The notes under the pieces are model-generated. The model saw only the letters and a list, made by a program, of their open reading frames with translations, was not told where the DNA came from and searched no databases. DNA of 64,000 nucleotides, from the NCBI RefSeq assembly GCF_026672255.1, contig NZ_JAPOHA010000002.1, positions 162,553 through 226,552 on the forward strand, written 5' to 3'. Positions 17,909 to 28,275 of the stretch are shown here, in pieces. This stretch comes from Caproiciproducens galactitolivorans (GTDB lineage Bacteria > Bacillota > Clostridia > Oscillospirales > Acutalibacteraceae). The number at the start of each line of letters is the position of its first letter. The first letter of the stretch is position 1. Position numbers and translations under genes: made by a program.

Positions 17909-20900
17909 TTGCAGATCTTGCTGAAAAAAATTCATTTTGATATAGATTCACCGTTTCTGCCGGTTGTTTTCCTGATACTGATTGTCCTGTTCTGTTTTGT
18001 CCTGTTCATACGGTATTACCGGCTTGGCCATTTTGATAAAAAAGTGCGTTTTTCGGTTTGTTCCCCGGGCGAAGGAGACAAACCGGGTCCGAGCGAGTGG
18101 GAAAAGCAGATGCTTGCTCTGGCGGAAAGCCACAGTCAGGTCAGGCTGACCGGCTATAGCTATGTTCTGAATTATTATAATCAGGCCGCCTATAAAGAAC
18201 TGAATAAAATCAGAGACAGCATCTCTGCCGTATCCACCGATATTATTTCCCTGATTCCGGCAGCGCGCTGGCTCTTTGACAATTTCCAAATGCTGTACCG
18301 GGAAATTAAAAAAGTGCCTTCCTCGGGAACGGGCTATGCCGTATTGCCAATCCTCAAGGGAAAGGAATACCATAACTTTCCCCGTATTTATATTGTGGCA
18401 AAAAAGATGGTGGCTCTTTCCGGCGGACACCTGAGTGAAGAAAATATTTCCGTAATGCTGAAAGCTTATCAACAGAAGATAGCGCTCACAGACAAGGAAA
18501 TCTGGGTTTTGCCGGAAATGCTGGGGTTTTGCCTTCTTGAAGAGATCATCGCAATCGCAAATGAAATTCTTCATATGATTGATGTAAAGTCGAAGGCGGA
18601 AAAATTTCTCCGGGATAAGCTGGCAGACAGGCAGGGACCGGCCGATATAGCGGCATTGCTCTGCGAAATAGAGGATGACTTACGGCTGAACTGCTCGTTC
18701 CATGCCCATGTAATATACATGCTGAAAAATATGTCCTTTGATGAGGCTTCCATTCAAAGATATCTGAAATATCATTTTGTTTCCCAGGGAAGACAGATGA
18801 AATCTTCCGGCATATTCCTCGAGGAAGGAAAGATTGAATCCTTTCTTGAGACAAATATCCGGACCTTCATTGTCAGCCTGAGGGATATCAATGAAGTGGA
18901 TCAGGAAAAATTCTTTCAGGAATATTCCTGTCTGGAGCAGATTTTATCACAGGATCCGGACGGCGTTTATAAGAAAATGGATTTGGAATCCAGGGGCATG
19001 TATCGCGGAGTCATTGTTAAATTATCGCTCCGTTATCGGCTGACGGAAGAAAAGATAGCGAAGGACTGTCTGGAACTGGCGGTTCAGGGAAGGGAGGACC
19101 TGTACGGTTCTCATCATGTAGGGACCTATCTTTTGGGTAAGGGATATCCGATTCTGAAAGCCAAGGCATTCGGAAAACCGATTCCCAAAAGCATTAAAAA
19201 AAGGGTGAACATAAAGGGCTTCCTTTATTTTCTCACCCTGTTCCTTATTACTCTGGGGCTGAGCGTTTGCCTGCTCTATGCTTTCCGAACCCTCGGCGGG
19301 CTGCAGGATACCGGCCGGTATGTCATTACCCTTCTGGCGGCAATGCCGCTGCTGATGGGTATATCCATCGAGATTACAAATTTTATATTTACCAGAAGAA
19401 TCACCGTTAAGAAAATTCCCTCCCTGAACTATTTGGAGGAAATACCGGAGGAAGCAAGAACCTTTGTGGTCATGCCGGTTATTGTTTCCTCAAAGGAACA
19501 GGGACTGGAGTACATGGACCGCCTTCAAAAGCATTATCTGGCAAACCGGCAGCCGAACCTTTACTTTGCATTGCTGCTTGATTTTAAGGATTCCCCGAAT
19601 CCGTTCATGCCGAAGGACGAGGTGATTGAAAGCGCCCTTGTCTTACGCATGAAGGAACTGAACGAACTCTATCCGTCTGAGCACCAGCGCTTTTCCCTGT
19701 TCTTCCGCTGCCGCAAATGGAATCAGGCGGAGAACTGTTACATGGGGTGGGAGCGCAAGCGAGGAAAGCTGGAAGAGTTTAACAGCCTTTTAAATGGGGA
19801 AGAAAAAGAGAATACCACCTTTTCCTCCATTTACTGCGACGAGGAGCTTCTTACCACCTTCCGGTATGTGATTACACTGGATGCGGATACCAATCTGATC
19901 CGCGACAATGCCGCGAAACTGGTCGGACTGATCGATCATCCTTTAAATAAACCGATTCTGGATCAAGCCAATCAAAAGGTGAAAGAGGGCTATGTCATCA
20001 TACAGCCCTCGGTAAGAAATCATATCGTCGATAAGAACGGCAGCAAGTTTACAAAAATTTTTGGAGGGGAATCGGGCCTTGATCATTATGGAACCGTGAT
20101 ATCGGATATCTATCAGGATATTTTTAACGAAGGAATTTATACGGGAAAGGGTATCTATGATATCAGGGCCTTCCATAAGGTGCTGCAAAACAAGGTGCCG
20201 GAAAACCGGATTCTCAGCCACGACCTTTTCGAGAGCTGCTATGCACGGACGGCTTTTTCCAGCACAGCCAAGATTATGGACAGTTTCCCGAACAGCGTTT
20301 TATCCTTTACCAAAAGGGAACACCGGTGGCTGCGCGGGGACTGGCAGCTTCTGCCCTGGTTATTTATGAAGAAGACCTCGGACGGGAGAAGTTTATGCGC
20401 ATTGTCAAAATGGAAAATCTTCGACAACCTGAGAAGAAGTCTGGTGCCTCTGAGTAAGATTCTGTTTATCCTGCTGAATCTGGCATGGATGCCAAAAGCA
20501 TATTATCTTTGGCTGCCCTTTGTTTTCTTTAGTGATCTATTTGCTATGGTGATCCTTTTGTTTTCAGTAGCAGCCCAGAAGCTGATCCGGCCGAAGCTCA
20601 TCCTTGTTTATAAAAGCTTCTTAAAGGAACTTGGTGTGATGGTGGAAAAAGCATTTCTGGAGTTTACAATCACGCCCTATCGCGCTTATATTGCATCCGA
20701 CGCCATTGTCAGAACGCTGTATCGGCTCTTTATCAGCAAAAAAAATCTGCTTCGCTGGAATACGGCGGAAGCAGTGGACGCCTCCATTGTCAATACCAGA
20801 AAAGGGTATTTTCTTACCATGTGGAGCTCGCTTCTTCCGGCTCTTGCGCTCGTGATCCTTTTATTCATGAAATATCTGAGCCCCGCGGGAATGATTCTGA

Positions 20901-23900
20901 CAGCAATCGTAATTGCCGGCTGGAGCATGGCCTTTGAAATCGCGTACCGGATCAGTCAGCCGGAAAACAAGCTTCATTCGAAGGATGAAGCACAGGACGG
21001 GGAACTGCTTCTGGATACCGCACGCAGAACCTGGCTGTTTTTCAAGGAACTTTCCACGAAGGAAAATAACTGGCTCTGTCCGGATAATTATCAGGTTTCA
21101 ACGGTTGCAAAAGTCAGCGATAAAACATCGCCGACCAATATCGGGCTTCAGTTTCTGGCAATCCTGTCAGCCAGGGATTTTGGGTTTGAAACGCTGAGCT
21201 CTACCGTTGAAGCCGCGGAAAACCTGATGGAAACGGTTCAGAAAATGACGAAATGGAAGGGGCATCTCTATAACTGGTATGATATTCAATCTCTGGAGGT
21301 GCTCAATCCCGCCTATATATCAACGGTAGACAGCGGTAATTTTCTGGGACATCTGATTGCCTTGAAAAACGGCCTTTTGGAGCAGATCGACAAGCCGGTT
21401 TATCCGGACAGTTTTCTGTCCGAACTTAGGATTGCGGTTCAGAACAGCAATGAGGAAATCCAGATGAAAACAGGCGATTCCTCCGAAAACAGGCTCGGGA
21501 CCGGGTATCAAAGCATAGGCGAACTGATCGAAGACATTGCGGATATCCGGGAAAATTTAAACGCGAGGGCGCCCAGACTGCCTGTGGATTACCGCTGCAC
21601 CAGACGTTTGATGAGCCTCCTTGACAGTACTGTACAGGAGGCTGCGGCCTTAAAACTGAAGGAAGAAAGCTTTTCTTCCTGCCCTGCGCTTCGCCGTATT
21701 GCAGCGGAGGGCAATCCATTTGCGGATAGCATGATTAACCGGATCAAAGCACTCTGTGCTAAAATCGACTGCCTTTTAGCAAATGCCGATTTCCGCTTTT
21801 TATTTAACGAACAGAGAATGCTGTTTCATATCGGGTATCATGTATCCTCGCATACGCTGGACGACGGCTGTTATGACCTGATGGCGTCGGAATCGGCACT
21901 CACAAGCTTTCTTGCGGTCGCTATGGGGGAAGTGCCGTTAAAGCATTGGTATAAACTGGGAAGACCCCTGACCCTTGTCGAGGGCATTCCGTGTTTTGTA
22001 TCGTGGAGCGGTACGATGTTTGAATATCTGATGCCCAATCTTGTATTCAAAGAATATGAAGGCTCCGTCTATGCGCAGACTTCTAAAGCAGCGGTACTTC
22101 AGCAGATGGAGTATGCAAAGGAAGCGGAGATTCCCTGGGGGATATCGGAATCCCAGTATTATCGTTTTGATTTAAACTTAAATTACCAGTACAAAGCCTT
22201 CGGTGTTCCAAAGATAAGGCTCCAGCCTGTCCGCAGGAACTCCCTTGTGGTTGCTCCCTATGCAACGATGCTGGCGCTGGATATCGCAGAAGAGGAATGC
22301 ATAGGGAATTTAAGGCGGCTGAAGGAATTAGGCGCCTTCGGCGCCTACGGTTTCTATGAGTCCGTTGATTTCAGCGTACCGAATTCTGTGGAACTGACAC
22401 CTTATTGCATAGTAAAATCCTATATGGCGCATCATCAGGGGATGAATCTTGCTGCCATTAATAATTATCTGAACGGGGGCATCCTTCGGGAGCGGTTTCA
22501 TGCGGAGATGATGATCAAGGCTTCGGAAGTCCTGCTGGAAGAAAAACGCCGGTCCTATTTGATTTCCATTGCCAGACAGGGATATACCATAAAAATCGGA
22601 AAGCCGCTTTTTAAAGAAGATGTTTACAGCAACCGATCGGTCAACAGTGCGGGCGTGAATCCTCCGGTTGTGAATTACCTGTCAAACGGCAAGTATTCAC
22701 TGATGATCACTTCGGACGGGGACGGCTTCAGCAAATATGAGGATCGGATGCTTTACCGCTGGCGATCGGATATTTACGCGAATACAGGCAATTATATCTA
22801 TATCAAGGACATGAAGCAGGGAAAGTTCTGGAGTGCCGCCTATCATCCTACCAGAACGGAGCCGGAGGATTACCAGGTGATTTTCTGCCCGCATCAGGCG
22901 GAATTTAAACGCAGGGACGGGGATATCGAAACAGACATGATTGTCAGCCTGGACGCGGATCATGATTTTGAGATACGCAAGGTTACCTTTACCAATCACG
23001 GGAATCAGGAAAAGCAGCTGGAAGTGACCAGTTATCTTGAGGTGGTGGATGATACCCATCTGGCGGAATTGAGCCATCCTGCGTTCAATAAGCTCTTTCT
23101 GGAAAGTGAATATCTGGAAGAGCAGGGAATCTTCCTTACAAAAAGACGACGAAAGAAGGAGGAGGATCATCCTTATCTAATGCACATGGTAAGAACAGGA
23201 GCGAAGCTGTGCAAAAAATTAGAATATGAAAATGACAGAAAACGCTTTATCGGAAGAAGCAATACTTTGGAGAATCCGGATTCTGTGGTTAACAGCATTG
23301 CTTTTTTTAATAATTCGGGCTTTTGTAACGATCCGATTATGAGCCTGCGGGCGCAATTCTGCATCGGAGCAGGTGAAACCGCCTGCATTTCTTTCATTAC
23401 CGGGGTATGCGGCAATAAGGAGGAAGCAATAAAAATAGCAGGGGAATTGAATGTAAGTTACCGGATTGATGATATCCTGGAGAAATTCAGGCTTCAAAAG
23501 AACTTGGAGTTAAAGTATCTGGAGATTACCAGAACCCAGCTGAACGCCTTTCAGGATTTGATCAGCCCGGTCTTCTATTCTGCGGGCAGTTACCGGGGGC
23601 CGGATGAAAATATACGCCGGAACTTTATGAACCAGAGTTTCTTATGGAAATTCGGCGTATCCGGCGATAACCCCATTCTGCTTTTAATGGTTCGGTCCGT
23701 CGAAGAGGAAAGAATCGTGAAGGACGCATTAAAGGCTTACGAATATCTGCGGATTAACCATGTTATGGTGGATCTGGTTATCCTGATTGATTCCAAGCAT
23801 GGCTATCTTCAGGAAGTGGATGAATTCATCAACGATATGACAAGCTCTCTTCGGATTTATGATTCCGGAAACGAGAAGCCAAGCTTTTTTACACTGCACA

Positions 23901-24028
23901 CGTATGAGATGAAACCGGCGGAGATCGATTTGCTGTATACGGCAGCGCGGGTTGTATTTTCAGAGAAGACGGGGATTTATTTTAACAATGTAAAAGAAAA
24001 CCTGTATGAGTTACTGGAGAAATATTAG
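17909..24028 (+). CDS. Cyclic beta-1,2-glucan synthase, N-terminal portion (GT84 glycosyltransferase plus GH189-type domain)
   Basis: The 2039-residue membrane protein has an N-terminal membrane segment (residues about 12-35) and further segments near 435-490. A processive glycosyltransferase domain follows, with the DAD motif (TLDADT, near residue 657) and RWLRGDWQ (near 805). More helices lie near 850-900 and 970-1010. A glycoamylase-like domain of PF10091/GH189 type spans about 1300-1510 (HWYKLGRP, LVEGIPCFVSWSGT, YMAHHQGM). A first GH94-type beta-sandwich begins near 1584. In known synthases UDP-glucose is polymerised by GT84 and cyclised by the GH189 domain. The gene starts at TTG 17909 behind AAGGAGGAG. 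It ends before the phosphorylase domain, which is the next gene; the combined length (2849) equals a full-length single-chain synthase. Confidence 0.85.
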   Translation: MQILLKKIHFDIDSPFLPVVFLILIVLFCFVLFIRYYRLGHFDKKVRFSVCSPGEGDKPGPSEWEKQMLALAESHSQVRLTGYSYVLNYYNQAAYKELNKIRDSISAVSTDIISLIPAARWLFDNFQMLYREIKKVPSSGTGYAVLPILKGKEYHNFPRIYIVAKKMVALSGGHLSEENISVMLKAYQQKIALTDKEIWVLPEMLGFCLLEEIIAIANEILHMIDVKSKAEKFLRDKLADRQGPADIAALLCEIEDDLRLNCSFHAHVIYMLKNMSFDEASIQRYLKYHFVSQGRQMKSSGIFLEEGKIESFLETNIRTFIVSLRDINEVDQEKFFQEYSCLEQILSQDPDGVYKKMDLESRGMYRGVIVKLSLRYRLTEEKIAKDCLELAVQGREDLYGSHHVGTYLLGKGYPILKAKAFGKPIPKSIKKRVNIKGFLYFLTLFLITLGLSVCLLYAFRTLGGLQDTGRYVITLLAAMPLLMGISIEITNFIFTRRITVKKIPSLNYLEEIPEEARTFVVMPVIVSSKEQGLEYMDRLQKHYLANRQPNLYFALLLDFKDSPNPFMPKDEVIESALVLRMKELNELYPSEHQRFSLFFRCRKWNQAENCYMGWERKRGKLEEFNSLLNGEEKENTTFSSIYCDEELLTTFRYVITLDADTNLIRDNAAKLVGLIDHPLNKPILDQANQKVKEGYVIIQPSVRNHIVDKNGSKFTKIFGGESGLDHYGTVISDIYQDIFNEGIYTGKGIYDIRAFHKVLQNKVPENRILSHDLFESCYARTAFSSTAKIMDSFPNSVLSFTKREHRWLRGDWQLLPWLFMKKTSDGRSLCALSKWKIFDNLRRSLVPLSKILFILLNLAWMPKAYYLWLPFVFFSDLFAMVILLFSVAAQKLIRPKLILVYKSFLKELGVMVEKAFLEFTITPYRAYIASDAIVRTLYRLFISKKNLLRWNTAEAVDASIVNTRKGYFLTMWSSLLPALALVILLFMKYLSPAGMILTAIVIAGWSMAFEIAYRISQPENKLHSKDEAQDGELLLDTARRTWLFFKELSTKENNWLCPDNYQVSTVAKVSDKTSPTNIGLQFLAILSARDFGFETLSSTVEAAENLMETVQKMTKWKGHLYNWYDIQSLEVLNPAYISTVDSGNFLGHLIALKNGLLEQIDKPVYPDSFLSELRIAVQNSNEEIQMKTGDSSENRLGTGYQSIGELIEDIADIRENLNARAPRLPVDYRCTRRLMSLLDSTVQEAAALKLKEESFSSCPALRRIAAEGNPFADSMINRIKALCAKIDCLLANADFRFLFNEQRMLFHIGYHVSSHTLDDGCYDLMASESALTSFLAVAMGEVPLKHWYKLGRPLTLVEGIPCFVSWSGTMFEYLMPNLVFKEYEGSVYAQTSKAAVLQQMEYAKEAEIPWGISESQYYRFDLNLNYQYKAFGVPKIRLQPVRRNSLVVAPYATMLALDIAEEECIGNLRRLKELGAFGAYGFYESVDFSVPNSVELTPYCIVKSYMAHHQGMNLAAINNYLNGGILRERFHAEMMIKASEVLLEEKRRSYLISIARQGYTIKIGKPLFKEDVYSNRSVNSAGVNPPVVNYLSNGKYSLMITSDGDGFSKYEDRMLYRWRSDIYANTGNYIYIKDMKQGKFWSAAYHPTRTEPEDYQVIFCPHQAEFKRRDGDIETDMIVSLDADHDFEIRKVTFTNHGNQEKQLEVTSYLEVVDDTHLAELSHPAFNKLFLESEYLEEQGIFLTKRRRKKEEDHPYLMHMVRTGAKLCKKLEYENDRKRFIGRSNTLENPDSVVNSIAFFNNSGFCNDPIMSLRAQFCIGAGETACISFITGVCGNKEEAIKIAGELNVSYRIDDILEKFRLQKNLELKYLEITRTQLNAFQDLISPVFYSAGSYRGPDENIRRNFMNQSFLWKFGVSGDNPILLLMVRSVEEERIVKDALKAYEYLRINHVMVDLVILIDSKHGYLQEVDEFINDMTSSLRIYDSGNEKPSFFTLHTYEMKPAEIDLLYTAARVVFSEKTGIYFNNVKENLYELLEKY

Positions 24029-24048
24029 TCTTTAAGGAGGAAGGAGGC

Positions 24049-26481
24049 TTGGATACAGCACATACACCGGCAGCACAGGAGAAAGAAACAGAGAATTATG
24101 AATTTTTTAACGGCTTTGGAGCATTTGCCTGTGGGGGCAGAGAATATGAAATTCTGCTGGAGGGCGATAACAGGCCGCCGGCACCCTGGATTAACGTTAT
24201 AGCAAACAAGAGCTTCGGGTTCCAGATATCGGAGTCGGGCGCGGGCTTTACCTGGAATATCAACAGCAGGGAAAATAAGCTTACGCCCTGGTCCAACGAT
24301 CCCGTAAGTGACAGAGCCTCCGAGGCAATCTATATTCTGGACGAAATAACCGGCGAGGTAATGACTCCCATGTCCCTCGGAAGGTCTGACCGGGGCATTT
24401 ACCGGGTAAGGCATGGTTTTGGATATAGCAGGTTCCTTCATAATGAAGCACTTGTTGATCAGGAACTGACGGTTTTTACCCCTTTGGATGAGTCATTGAA
24501 GGTATGGAACCTTAAGCTGACGAACCGTTCCGATAAAGTGAAATATCTGAGCCTGACCTATTATGTAGAATGGGTTATGGGCACGCAGAGGGAGCAAACC
24601 AATCCCTATATTCTTACTTCCTATGACAATGAGCATGAATGTTTCTGTGCAAAGAACATCTATACCATGAACTTTCAAAACCTCTATTCCTACCTGTTCT
24701 CCAGTGAAACGATCATCGGTTATACCGGCGACAGGCAGGAGTTTCTGGGGCAGAGGGGCAGCATCCGGGAACCGCGGGGAGCGGAAGTTAAGCTGTCGTG
24801 CAATACGGGGGTATGCTATGATTCCTGCGGAGCAATCCAGGTATCCGTTGCAATACAGCCGCAGGAGAGCAAGACGGTGCTGTTCGGGCTCGGGCAGAGC
24901 GGCAGCCTGAACGAGATCTACAAAACCAGATCCAAGTACCGGGATGCCGCCGCCGCTGAAAAAGAGCTTGATCGGGTGAAAGCCTATTGGGACGAATTAT
25001 TAGGGACGGTTCAGGTGAAAACAAAGGACAGGGCGGTCGATATTCTGGTGAACGGCTGGCTGCTCTATCAGACGCTGTCCTGCCGCATCCAGGCAAGAGC
25101 AGGCTTTTATCAGTGCGGAGGAGCTTATGGGTACCGGGATCAGCTTCAGGATACCCTTTCGCTTCTCTTTGCGGATTCCAGTATTCTGCGCAGGCAAATT
25201 CTCATTGCCTGCGGCAGGCAGTTTGAAGAAGGGGATGTTCAGCATTGGTGGCATCCCCCGATGGGCATCGGGGTAAGGACGAGAATATCGGATGATTTAC
25301 TGTGGCTGCCTTATTGTACCGCCGCCTATATCCGAAGCACCGGAGACGCCGCGATTTTGAAGGAGCCGGTACTTTATATCAGGGGCCCGGTGCTTAAGGA
25401 GGGCCAGCAGGATGTAATGTTTACCCCGGAAATTTCCGAACGTTCCGAAAGTGTTTATGAGCATTGCAAAAAAGCCATCGACCGGACCCGCTTTGGGGAA
25501 CATGGGCTTCCTCTCATGGGGGGAGGCGACTGGAACGACGGGATGAATGCGGTAGGAGCGATGGGGAAGGGAGAAAGCGTTTGGCTTGCCTGGTTTTTGT
25601 ATACCGTACTGGGTGACTTTCTTCCTTTATGCTTTCAGGAAGGCGATGAGGCCTACGGCCGGGAACTGGAACAGAAACGGGAAACCCTGCTTCAAAACAT
25701 TGAAGAACACGCATGGGATGGGGAATGGTATCTTCGGGCCTTTTACGACGACGGCTCGAAGCTCGGTTCCAATGAAAACGACGAGTGCAGGATCGATTCT
25801 ATCAGCCAGTCCTGGAGCGTGATATCAAAGGGGGCGAAAAAGGAACGGGCGAAAACAGCAATGCAGTCGGCATGGCGTTATCTGGTAAGGGAGGAAGAAT
25901 CCCTTTCCCTGCTTTTGGCGCCTCCTTTTAATAAGACAAGCAAAAACCCGGGTTATATCAAAGATTATATCCCCGGCATACGGGAAAACGGAGGGCAGTA
26001 TACCCATGCGGCGGTTTGGCTGGCGATTGCCGCGTCGATGCTGCCCGACTATAACATGACGCAAACCCTGTTCACTATGCTCAACCCGATTCACATTACG
26101 CAAAACAGGAAGGATGCGCTTCGATACGAGAAGGAACCGTATGTAATGACGGCGGATATCTCCCTCAGCCCGCCCTATACCGGAAGAGGCGGCTGGAGCT
26201 GGTATACCGGTTCCGCAGGCTGGATGTATCAAGGACTGTTAAACTGGTTTTTGGGTATTCGGAAAGAGGGGAATGAGCTGGTCATTGATCCGGCGACACC
26301 TGCAAGTTTCGGGGATTTTTCGATTGAATATAAGTATGGGAGGTCTCTCTATGAAATCAGGGTTGAAAGCAGAAGTAAGGGAACGCTGACAACGGAAGCA
26401 ATCACTGTGGATGACAGGTTCATTCAGGGGAACAGAGTATTGCTGGAGGATGACGGAGAAAAGCATCGGATTGTTGTATAG
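24049..26481 (+). CDS. GH94 phosphorylase-type protein, C-terminal portion of the glucan synthase
   Basis: The 810-residue protein has a GH94 N-terminal beta-sandwich (about 15-290) and a catalytic (alpha/alpha)6 barrel with the family's acid motif GGGDWNDGMN at residues 491-500, and the later GQYTHAAVW and TGSAGWMYQ segments. In cyclic glucan synthases this part trims linear beta-1,2-glucan by phosphorolysis and so sets ring size; stand-alone relatives are 1,2-beta-oligoglucan phosphorylases of about 1100 residues, which are longer. It lies 20 bases after the preceding gene in another frame. It has its own unusually strong ribosome site (AAGGAGGAAGGAGG) and a TTG start, which argues for true gene fission rather than a mutation. 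No signal peptide or membrane segment is seen. Confidence 0.85.
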   Translation: MDTAHTPAAQEKETENYEFFNGFGAFACGGREYEILLEGDNRPPAPWINVIANKSFGFQISESGAGFTWNINSRENKLTPWSNDPVSDRASEAIYILDEITGEVMTPMSLGRSDRGIYRVRHGFGYSRFLHNEALVDQELTVFTPLDESLKVWNLKLTNRSDKVKYLSLTYYVEWVMGTQREQTNPYILTSYDNEHECFCAKNIYTMNFQNLYSYLFSSETIIGYTGDRQEFLGQRGSIREPRGAEVKLSCNTGVCYDSCGAIQVSVAIQPQESKTVLFGLGQSGSLNEIYKTRSKYRDAAAAEKELDRVKAYWDELLGTVQVKTKDRAVDILVNGWLLYQTLSCRIQARAGFYQCGGAYGYRDQLQDTLSLLFADSSILRRQILIACGRQFEEGDVQHWWHPPMGIGVRTRISDDLLWLPYCTAAYIRSTGDAAILKEPVLYIRGPVLKEGQQDVMFTPEISERSESVYEHCKKAIDRTRFGEHGLPLMGGGDWNDGMNAVGAMGKGESVWLAWFLYTVLGDFLPLCFQEGDEAYGRELEQKRETLLQNIEEHAWDGEWYLRAFYDDGSKLGSNENDECRIDSISQSWSVISKGAKKERAKTAMQSAWRYLVREEESLSLLLAPPFNKTSKNPGYIKDYIPGIRENGGQYTHAAVWLAIAASMLPDYNMTQTLFTMLNPIHITQNRKDALRYEKEPYVMTADISLSPPYTGRGGWSWYTGSAGWMYQGLLNWFLGIRKEGNELVIDPATPASFGDFSIEYKYGRSLYEIRVESRSKGTLTTEAITVDDRFIQGNRVLLEDDGEKHRIVV

Positions 26482-26537
26482 TCCCTTGCTCGGCTCCACA
26501 CCGGCAGTCAAGCGGTCAGGAATGCTCCCCATAGAAG

Positions 26538-26571
26538 AAGCCCGCATGGCTCTGGGCTATGCGGGCTTTTT
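26538..26571 (+). terminator. Intrinsic terminator after the glucan-synthase genes
   Basis: AAGCCCGCAT pairs with ATGCGGGCTT around an 11-base loop and is followed by TTTT. It lies about 57 bases after the GH94 gene. Confidence 0.85.
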
Positions 26572-26821
26572 GCTTCTGATTTTTGCCCAAATGGCGATTG
26601 GACCGTTATTGAAAACGAATCTTCACATCTTTGTGATTCCCGCTTTCCTTTTGGAGGGCGGGGTTTTTTATCATGCGGAAAAATGGAGCTGTAAAATGGA
26701 AACGCCTGTTCCTTTCCACAGAACGTCCTTAAAACATTCATGACTAGTTAATAATTATAGTATAGAATAAAAAAATAGCGAATAAATTTCTAAAATATAA
26801 CGAATTAAAAGGAGTTTTATC

Positions 26822-27388
26822 ATGAAAGAGATTATTTTAAATGCAATGGAACGAAACGAAAAAACGAAAAAAGTGAGAAATGAAGGTTTTGTTCCGGGTG
26901 TTCTTAACGGGCCGGGCGCAGCTTCCACCTCTGTGAAGTTTGAAAGTGCGGCGCTGAACAAAATCATCGCAAAAGAGGGGCCAAATGCGAAATTATGGGT
27001 TGCATTAGGTGACCGAAAAGAATTCGGCTTCATTAAGGAAGTTCAGAAACACCCTGTGGAAGACCGCATTCAGCACGTTGCAATCCAATTGGTAGAAAAA
27101 GACCAAACGGTCAAAATGAAGCTGCCGGTTAGTTTTCTTGGCCAATCGGAATTGGAAAACAGATTGCTGCAATTGCAGGTTGTTAAAGCAGAGATTGAAG
27201 TAGAAGGACAGGCGGCGCTTATCCCGAATGAGGCTGTAGCGGATATTTCCGAGAAAACGTCCGGAGAAAACGTCACCGGCGTTGATTTTAAACTTCCTTC
27301 CGAGATTAAAATCCTGGATTCGGAAGAGGAAATTTACGCTGTTATTAAGGATGACAAGAGAAAATTTGCGGAAGCCGAAAGTGATTAA
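26822..27388 (+). CDS. rplY: 50S ribosomal protein L25, general stress protein Ctc form
   Basis: The 188-residue protein has the L25/TL5 N-terminal beta-barrel that binds 5S rRNA (residues about 1-90) and the additional C-terminal beta domain of the Ctc/TL5 type (residues about 95-180). E. coli L25 has only the first domain, at 94 residues. Recognisable segments are RNEGFVPGVLNGPG and KEVQKHPVEDRIQHVAIQL. The ribosome site is AAGGAG, eight bases before ATG. It is monocistronic, ending at a terminator. In Bacillus the homologue is stress-induced; no such promoter is recognisable here. Confidence 0.9.
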   Translation: MKEIILNAMERNEKTKKVRNEGFVPGVLNGPGAASTSVKFESAALNKIIAKEGPNAKLWVALGDRKEFGFIKEVQKHPVEDRIQHVAIQLVEKDQTVKMKLPVSFLGQSELENRLLQLQVVKAEIEVEGQAALIPNEAVADISEKTSGENVTGVDFKLPSEIKILDSEEEIYAVIKDDKRKFAEAESD

Positions 27389-27437
27389 ATTTTAAGTTTG
27401 CGTAGGGTACAAATCCCCATTTTATGTATAAAGCCAA

Positions 27438-27470
27438 GCCCGCCTATGATTTGATAGGCGGGTTATTTTT
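27438..27470 (+). terminator. Intrinsic terminator after the L25 gene
   Basis: CCCGCCTAT pairs with ATAGGCGGG around a GATTTG loop and a TTATTTTT tract follows. Confidence 0.88.
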
Positions 27471-27519
27471 ACGACTTAAAGATAATAAGGAGTTTGAGCG
27501 GAGGATAAATCCAAATAAT

Positions 27520-27555
27520 AGGAAACGGCCGCCCATTTCTGGACGGCCGTTTCCT
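27520..27555 (-). terminator. Probable terminator for the minus-strand Cys-rich gene
   Basis: AGGAAACGGCCG and CGGCCGTTTCCT form a perfect 12-bp stem with a 12-base loop. Read on the minus strand an AT-rich tract (ATTATTTGGATTT) follows, as expected for a stop beyond the gene ending at 27759. Confidence 0.55.
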
Positions 27556-27758
27556 GGAAATTAAGCAGTATTTCTAGAGTCTTATAATCTCAAATTATAC
27601 CTGTATTATAAACGCATACCGCATAAGTTTGGTGATTTTAAAAAAAAATCTCTAAAAAAAATCTTTAAATTTAATCTATATGACAGGACAGGGGAATATA
27701 CGCTTTGGAGCAGAAATATTGGATACACTTTTCACACAAAACAAACTTACCCGCCGAA

Positions 27759-28097
27759 CTATATGGATTGGCAATCATTTGCACATTTATCACATACTTC
27801 TGCGCATTTTATGCAATGGTCGTCTTGAAACATTTCGCATTCCTGCCCGCATTCCTCGCAGATCAAAGCGCAAAGTTTGCATAGATCCGCAGCGTGACGC
27901 GAATCCATCGTCATGAAGGAAACTGCTACTTTGCAAATGCATGCACATTCCTGAAGCTTGGATATGCATTTTTTGCGCTCGGCAGCATCCGGTTCATTTA
28001 AGCATAAATTCATACATTCCACACAAGCCTGTGCGCATTGGTTGCACTCATCAATGCAGCCTTGATATTTGCTGGTGCCGTCTGTTACTACACCCAT
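27759..28097 (-). CDS. Cys-rich four-helix-bundle copper-binding protein (Csp / DUF326 type)
   Basis: The 112-residue protein contains about 20 cysteines, mostly spaced CxxxC or CxxC along predicted helices (for example CIDECNQCAQACVECMNLC). This is the pattern of cytosolic copper storage proteins and DUF326 ferredoxin-like proteins, in which the cysteines line the inside of a four-helix bundle and bind many Cu(I) ions. No signal peptide is seen, as in the cytosolic Csp3 group. The ribosome site is AAAGGAG before ATG 28097. It stands alone and is divergent from the TetR gene. Copper storage is inferred from the Cys pattern; another soft metal is possible. Confidence 0.8.
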   Translation of the reverse strand: MGVVTDGTSKYQGCIDECNQCAQACVECMNLCLNEPDAAERKKCISKLQECACICKVAVSFMTMDSRHAADLCKLCALICEECGQECEMFQDDHCIKCAEVCDKCANDCQSI

Positions 28098-28275
28098 ATT
28101 GAGTCTCCTTTAAAATGGTATTTTTATTATTGTTGCCCCCTGAAACGGCATTATGTAAAGAAAGGTATTTGGAAACTGGGGATATTCGGGTACATCGGCA
28201 TTTGGCAGTGCGCCTTTTATAGCCAAAGACCCTTGCAGGATTGCGGGTGTTTTGTACTTTCTTGATATTCATATA

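Noticed and set aside
26411-26743. A 110-codon frame after the GH94 gene with a hydrophobic stretch
   Set aside because: It begins inside the GH94 gene, runs through a clear intrinsic terminator and has no ribosome site.
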